In this document: positions 15,181 through 16,906 of the stretch, one piece after another | Position numbering within the stretch: position 1 is the first letter of the stretch | Layout: each line of letters opens with the position of its first letter | Origin: an uncultured Eubacteriales bacterium | Lineage (GTDB): Bacteria > Bacillota > Clostridia > Oscillospirales > CAG-382 | Reading direction: 5' to 3' | Assembly (NCBI GenBank): GCA_900546385.1 | Contig: URCT01000052.1 | Span: forward strand, 1-16,906 | Length of the DNA: 16,906 bases | Translations under genes and position numbers: made by a program | The notes under the pieces: model-generated | Told to the model about the DNA's origin: nothing | Databases searched by the model: none | Seen by the model: the letters and a program-made list of their open reading frames with translations, nothing else

Positions 15181-16386
15181 TTAAGATGTTACAGCCACCA
15201 CAAGTGCAATGCTTAAGACAAACAACAGTGTTGTGGATGCTATTACCTTCACCATAAGCTGATAACCGGAACTAACTCCAGATATGCATGTTGTAATTCT
15301 CCGGTCAGAAACCGGTTGGACTAATGCCGCCACAAGTTGGTACAAAAATGCCAATATCAGAAATTCCACCAGTGGAATAAGTGCCAGGACAGCTATAAAA
15401 ATCATTCCTGCTACACCGATTCCATTCTTAAGCAGTACTGCAACTCCTAATGCAACATCCATTGTACCTCCGGCAACATCTCCGATCCACGGAACCGCCT
15501 CCAGTGTTCGTCCTGCAGCAGTCATTTTCAAAGAATCAATTGCCGGATTCAAAAATCCCCGGATCAGACTAATCCCACTCACAGCGGCAATCATACTTTT
15601 CAGACTCCATTGGATACATTTTTCCAGAAGTTCTGCAAATTCTGAGAAAAGATCTTCTCCGGTCAGGCAGGATAAGACCCTCACCATCCCGTAGATCTTC
15701 ACAGCCGGTAAAAGAAAGTGAAGTACAAGCAGTTCCACCAGATAGATCAGGAACAGTATTGTATTATAAAACATCAACGCCGAACTGCTCTTTCCGGTAA
15801 ATGCAACCGCCAGAAAGAAACTTGGGCAAAACACCTGCATCAATTGGACAAGCTCTCCTGTTTTTTCTTCGGCATATAAATTCATCGATTGATATGCTTC
15901 CAGACAGATTGCGATCACAACAAGATACAAAATATAAAAACCCGCTTCCGCTGTCTGTCTATTTTGAAAGATACTTGTAAAATTCGAGAAAAATGCAGCC
16001 GCCACTGTAATCAGCAGCAAGCGCGCCAGATTCTTCCTTCCTTTCTGAAAAACAGAGAACACCTGTCCTGAAAAAAACTCAAGAAATCTTTCTCCCAATT
16101 CCTTCGTATTTCCGCTGATCAGCATCTCTATAAGATCACGAAACCGAACTTTTTCTCCCAGTTCTGTCTCTCCTGATAACTGATCGATCTGTCTGAAATC
16201 AAATTCATCCAGCAGACTTTCTTCCATTTGTTCCAGCTCATCCTCCAACATCCCGGAATGATCTTCTGTTTCCTTTTCCTCCGCTGTACCATGCTCTGCT
16301 GCATACACGCTGCCACATCCTGTCACAACCGTAAATAAAAACACAAAACAGAAGAGCTTTTTCCAAAAATATTTTTCCCTTTTCAT
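15181..16386 (-). CDS. spoIIIAE: Stage III sporulation protein AE
   Basis: SpoIIIAE is the large polytopic membrane component of the SpoIIIA channel. The 401-residue protein begins with a signal-like segment (MKREKYFWKK then a hydrophobic core). An acidic region (about 31-80) with LLDEFDFRQID follows. About seven hydrophobic segments come next, including LLLITVAAAFFSNF, AGFYILYLVVIAICLEAY, ALMFYNTILFLIYLVELLVL, GTMDVALGVAVLLKNGIGVA and a C-terminal STTLLFVLSIALVVAVTS. Family landmarks are the CPSFF turn, GLE/ALMFYN-type helix and the SLIRGFLNPAIDSLK region. ATG at 16386 overlaps the spoIIIAD stop as ATGA, and GGAG (16401-16398) lies upstream. Of its 13 arginine codons, 7 are AGA/AGG, unlike the genes left of 13,470. 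Residues 21-24 (VTGC) resemble a lipobox. Confidence 0.94.
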   Translation of the reverse strand: MKREKYFWKKLFCFVFLFTVVTGCGSVYAAEHGTAEEKETEDHSGMLEDELEQMEESLLDEFDFRQIDQLSGETELGEKVRFRDLIEMLISGNTKELGERFLEFFSGQVFSVFQKGRKNLARLLLITVAAAFFSNFTSIFQNRQTAEAGFYILYLVVIAICLEAYQSMNLYAEEKTGELVQLMQVFCPSFFLAVAFTGKSSSALMFYNTILFLIYLVELLVLHFLLPAVKIYGMVRVLSCLTGEDLFSEFAELLEKCIQWSLKSMIAAVSGISLIRGFLNPAIDSLKMTAAGRTLEAVPWIGDVAGGTMDVALGVAVLLKNGIGVAGMIFIAVLALIPLVEFLILAFLYQLVAALVQPVSDRRITTCISGVSSGYQLMVKVIASTTLLFVLSIALVVAVTS

Positions 16387-16769
16387 ATCAGAAAATCTCC
16401 GATTAGTTCCAGCAGCGCAAGAAGTACCGGCATTCCTATCGCAAGGATCGTCAACTTTGTAAAAATCTCAATCTGTACAGCAATATTCTGATACCCTGCA
16501 TCTTTACAGATTCCGGATGCAAATTCAGCCACATAAGTCACACCGGCCATTTTCAACAGAATACTCATCTGTCCGGCATCCAGTTTTATATAATCTGCAA
16601 TTTTCTTTACTGTCTGCACAAAGATTTCAAGTCGTGAAAGCATACAAAGAAATAAAAACAGGCTGACTGCAAGACTTACATAAATGCCATATTCACTTTT
16701 CCCACTTTTAAACTGCAAAGCAAGTAATGTTCCAACGACACCAAAAAGTGCGATTTGTATACTGTTCAA
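16383..16769 (-). CDS. spoIIIAD: Stage III sporulation protein AD
   Basis: A 128-residue membrane protein of the SpoIIIA complex. It starts NSIQIALFGVVGTLLALQFK after the initiator. Further hydrophobic segments follow at about 30-45 (SLAVSLFLFLCML) and 100-122. The family block LLKMAGVTYVAEFASGICKD aligns with the conserved middle of SpoIIIAD, followed by AGYQNIAVQIEIFTKLTIL. I choose TTG at 16769 because AAGGAGG lies 11 bases upstream and the homologous N-terminus begins exactly there. A longer in-frame ATG at 16856 would run through the end of spoIIIAC. The stop overlaps spoIIIAE by 4 bases. Confidence 0.92.
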   Translation of the reverse strand: MNSIQIALFGVVGTLLALQFKSGKSEYGIYVSLAVSLFLFLCMLSRLEIFVQTVKKIADYIKLDAGQMSILLKMAGVTYVAEFASGICKDAGYQNIAVQIEIFTKLTILAIGMPVLLALLELIGDFLI

Positions 16770-16785
16770 TTCTGTTCCGCCCTCC

Positions 16786-16906
16786 TTAAAGAGAAAACAA
16801 TTGCCGGATCGAAGAAAATAAGTCATAAATCGCCGGGAGAACCCAGGATAATACAAGAATCAGCCCTGCAAGACTTGTCAGGAATGCCTGTTCCTCTCTG
16901 CCGCTA
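16786..16906 (-). CDS. spoIIIAC: Stage III sporulation protein AC, 3' end (cut by window edge)
   Basis: A frame open to the window edge encodes the last 39 residues of a small membrane protein, GREEQAFLTSLAGLILVL and then AIYDLFSSIRQLFSL before a TAA stop at 16788-16786. This matches the C-terminal helix and tail of SpoIIIAC, and its place before spoIIIAD is the canonical order. The stop overlaps the AAGGAGG ribosome binding site of spoIIIAD. It is too short for most ORF callers. The start lies outside the window. Confidence 0.82.
   Translation of the reverse strand, partial: SGREEQAFLTSLAGLILVLSWVLPAIYDLFSSIRQLFSL

Noticed and set aside
1..16906. CRISPR array or riboswitch
   Set aside because: I found no regularly spaced repeats. 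The intergenic gaps are short (under about 115 bases) and hold only promoters, ribosome binding sites and hairpins.

Overview
The window reads as two different Clostridia joined inside one gene. Positions 1 to about 13,470 come from a moderately GC-rich Firmicute, probably of the Oscillospiraceae (Ruminococcaceae) type. This rests on the gene order nusB - TsaD-like - xseA - xseB - ispA - divergent PAP2, sigma-A-like promoters, GGAGG-type ribosome binding sites and frequent CGC/GGC codons. From about 13,470 to the end, the sequence is an AT-richer spoIIIA sporulation operon on the minus strand. It uses many AGA/AGG arginine codons, which looks more like a Lachnospiraceae-type genome. The taxonomic calls are inference from gene order and composition.

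Layout: (1) 28-4523, plus strand: a tight housekeeping operon starting from a perfect TTGACA-17-TATAAT promoter. It encodes NusB (rRNA antitermination), a TsaD/Kae1-family paralogue, both subunits of exonuclease VII, a farnesyl/geranyl diphosphate synthase and a divergent PAP2 membrane protein. (2) 4590-4757: a tRNA-Leu(CAA) gene with its own promoter, encoded CCA and a strong terminator. (3) 4813-13164: a MalT/LuxR-type STAND regulator followed, from its own near-perfect promoter, by a 1939-residue secreted protein. That protein has an FG-GAP-like N-terminal region, two related Ser/Thr/Gly-rich beta modules, two Ig-like domains and about six fibronectin type III domains. A bidirectional-looking terminator closes it. 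(4) 13,215-about 13,470: promoter and first ~66 codons of a YitT-family membrane protein, which then stops matching its family. (5) about 13,470-16,906, minus strand: promoter and first codons of a gene after spoIIIAH (possibly an Asp23-family gene), then spoIIIAH, AG, AF, AE, AD and the 3' end of spoIIIAC.

The left operon serves transcription, DNA repair and isoprenoid synthesis. The regulator and giant exported protein form the accessory part of the window and may act as a pair (inference). The right-hand genes encode the mother-cell half of the SpoIIIA-SpoIIQ channel. The most economical explanation of the break at about 13,470 is a chimeric (metagenomic) assembly; a real rearrangement is the alternative. 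The most unusual gene is the giant secreted protein with its duplicated beta module.
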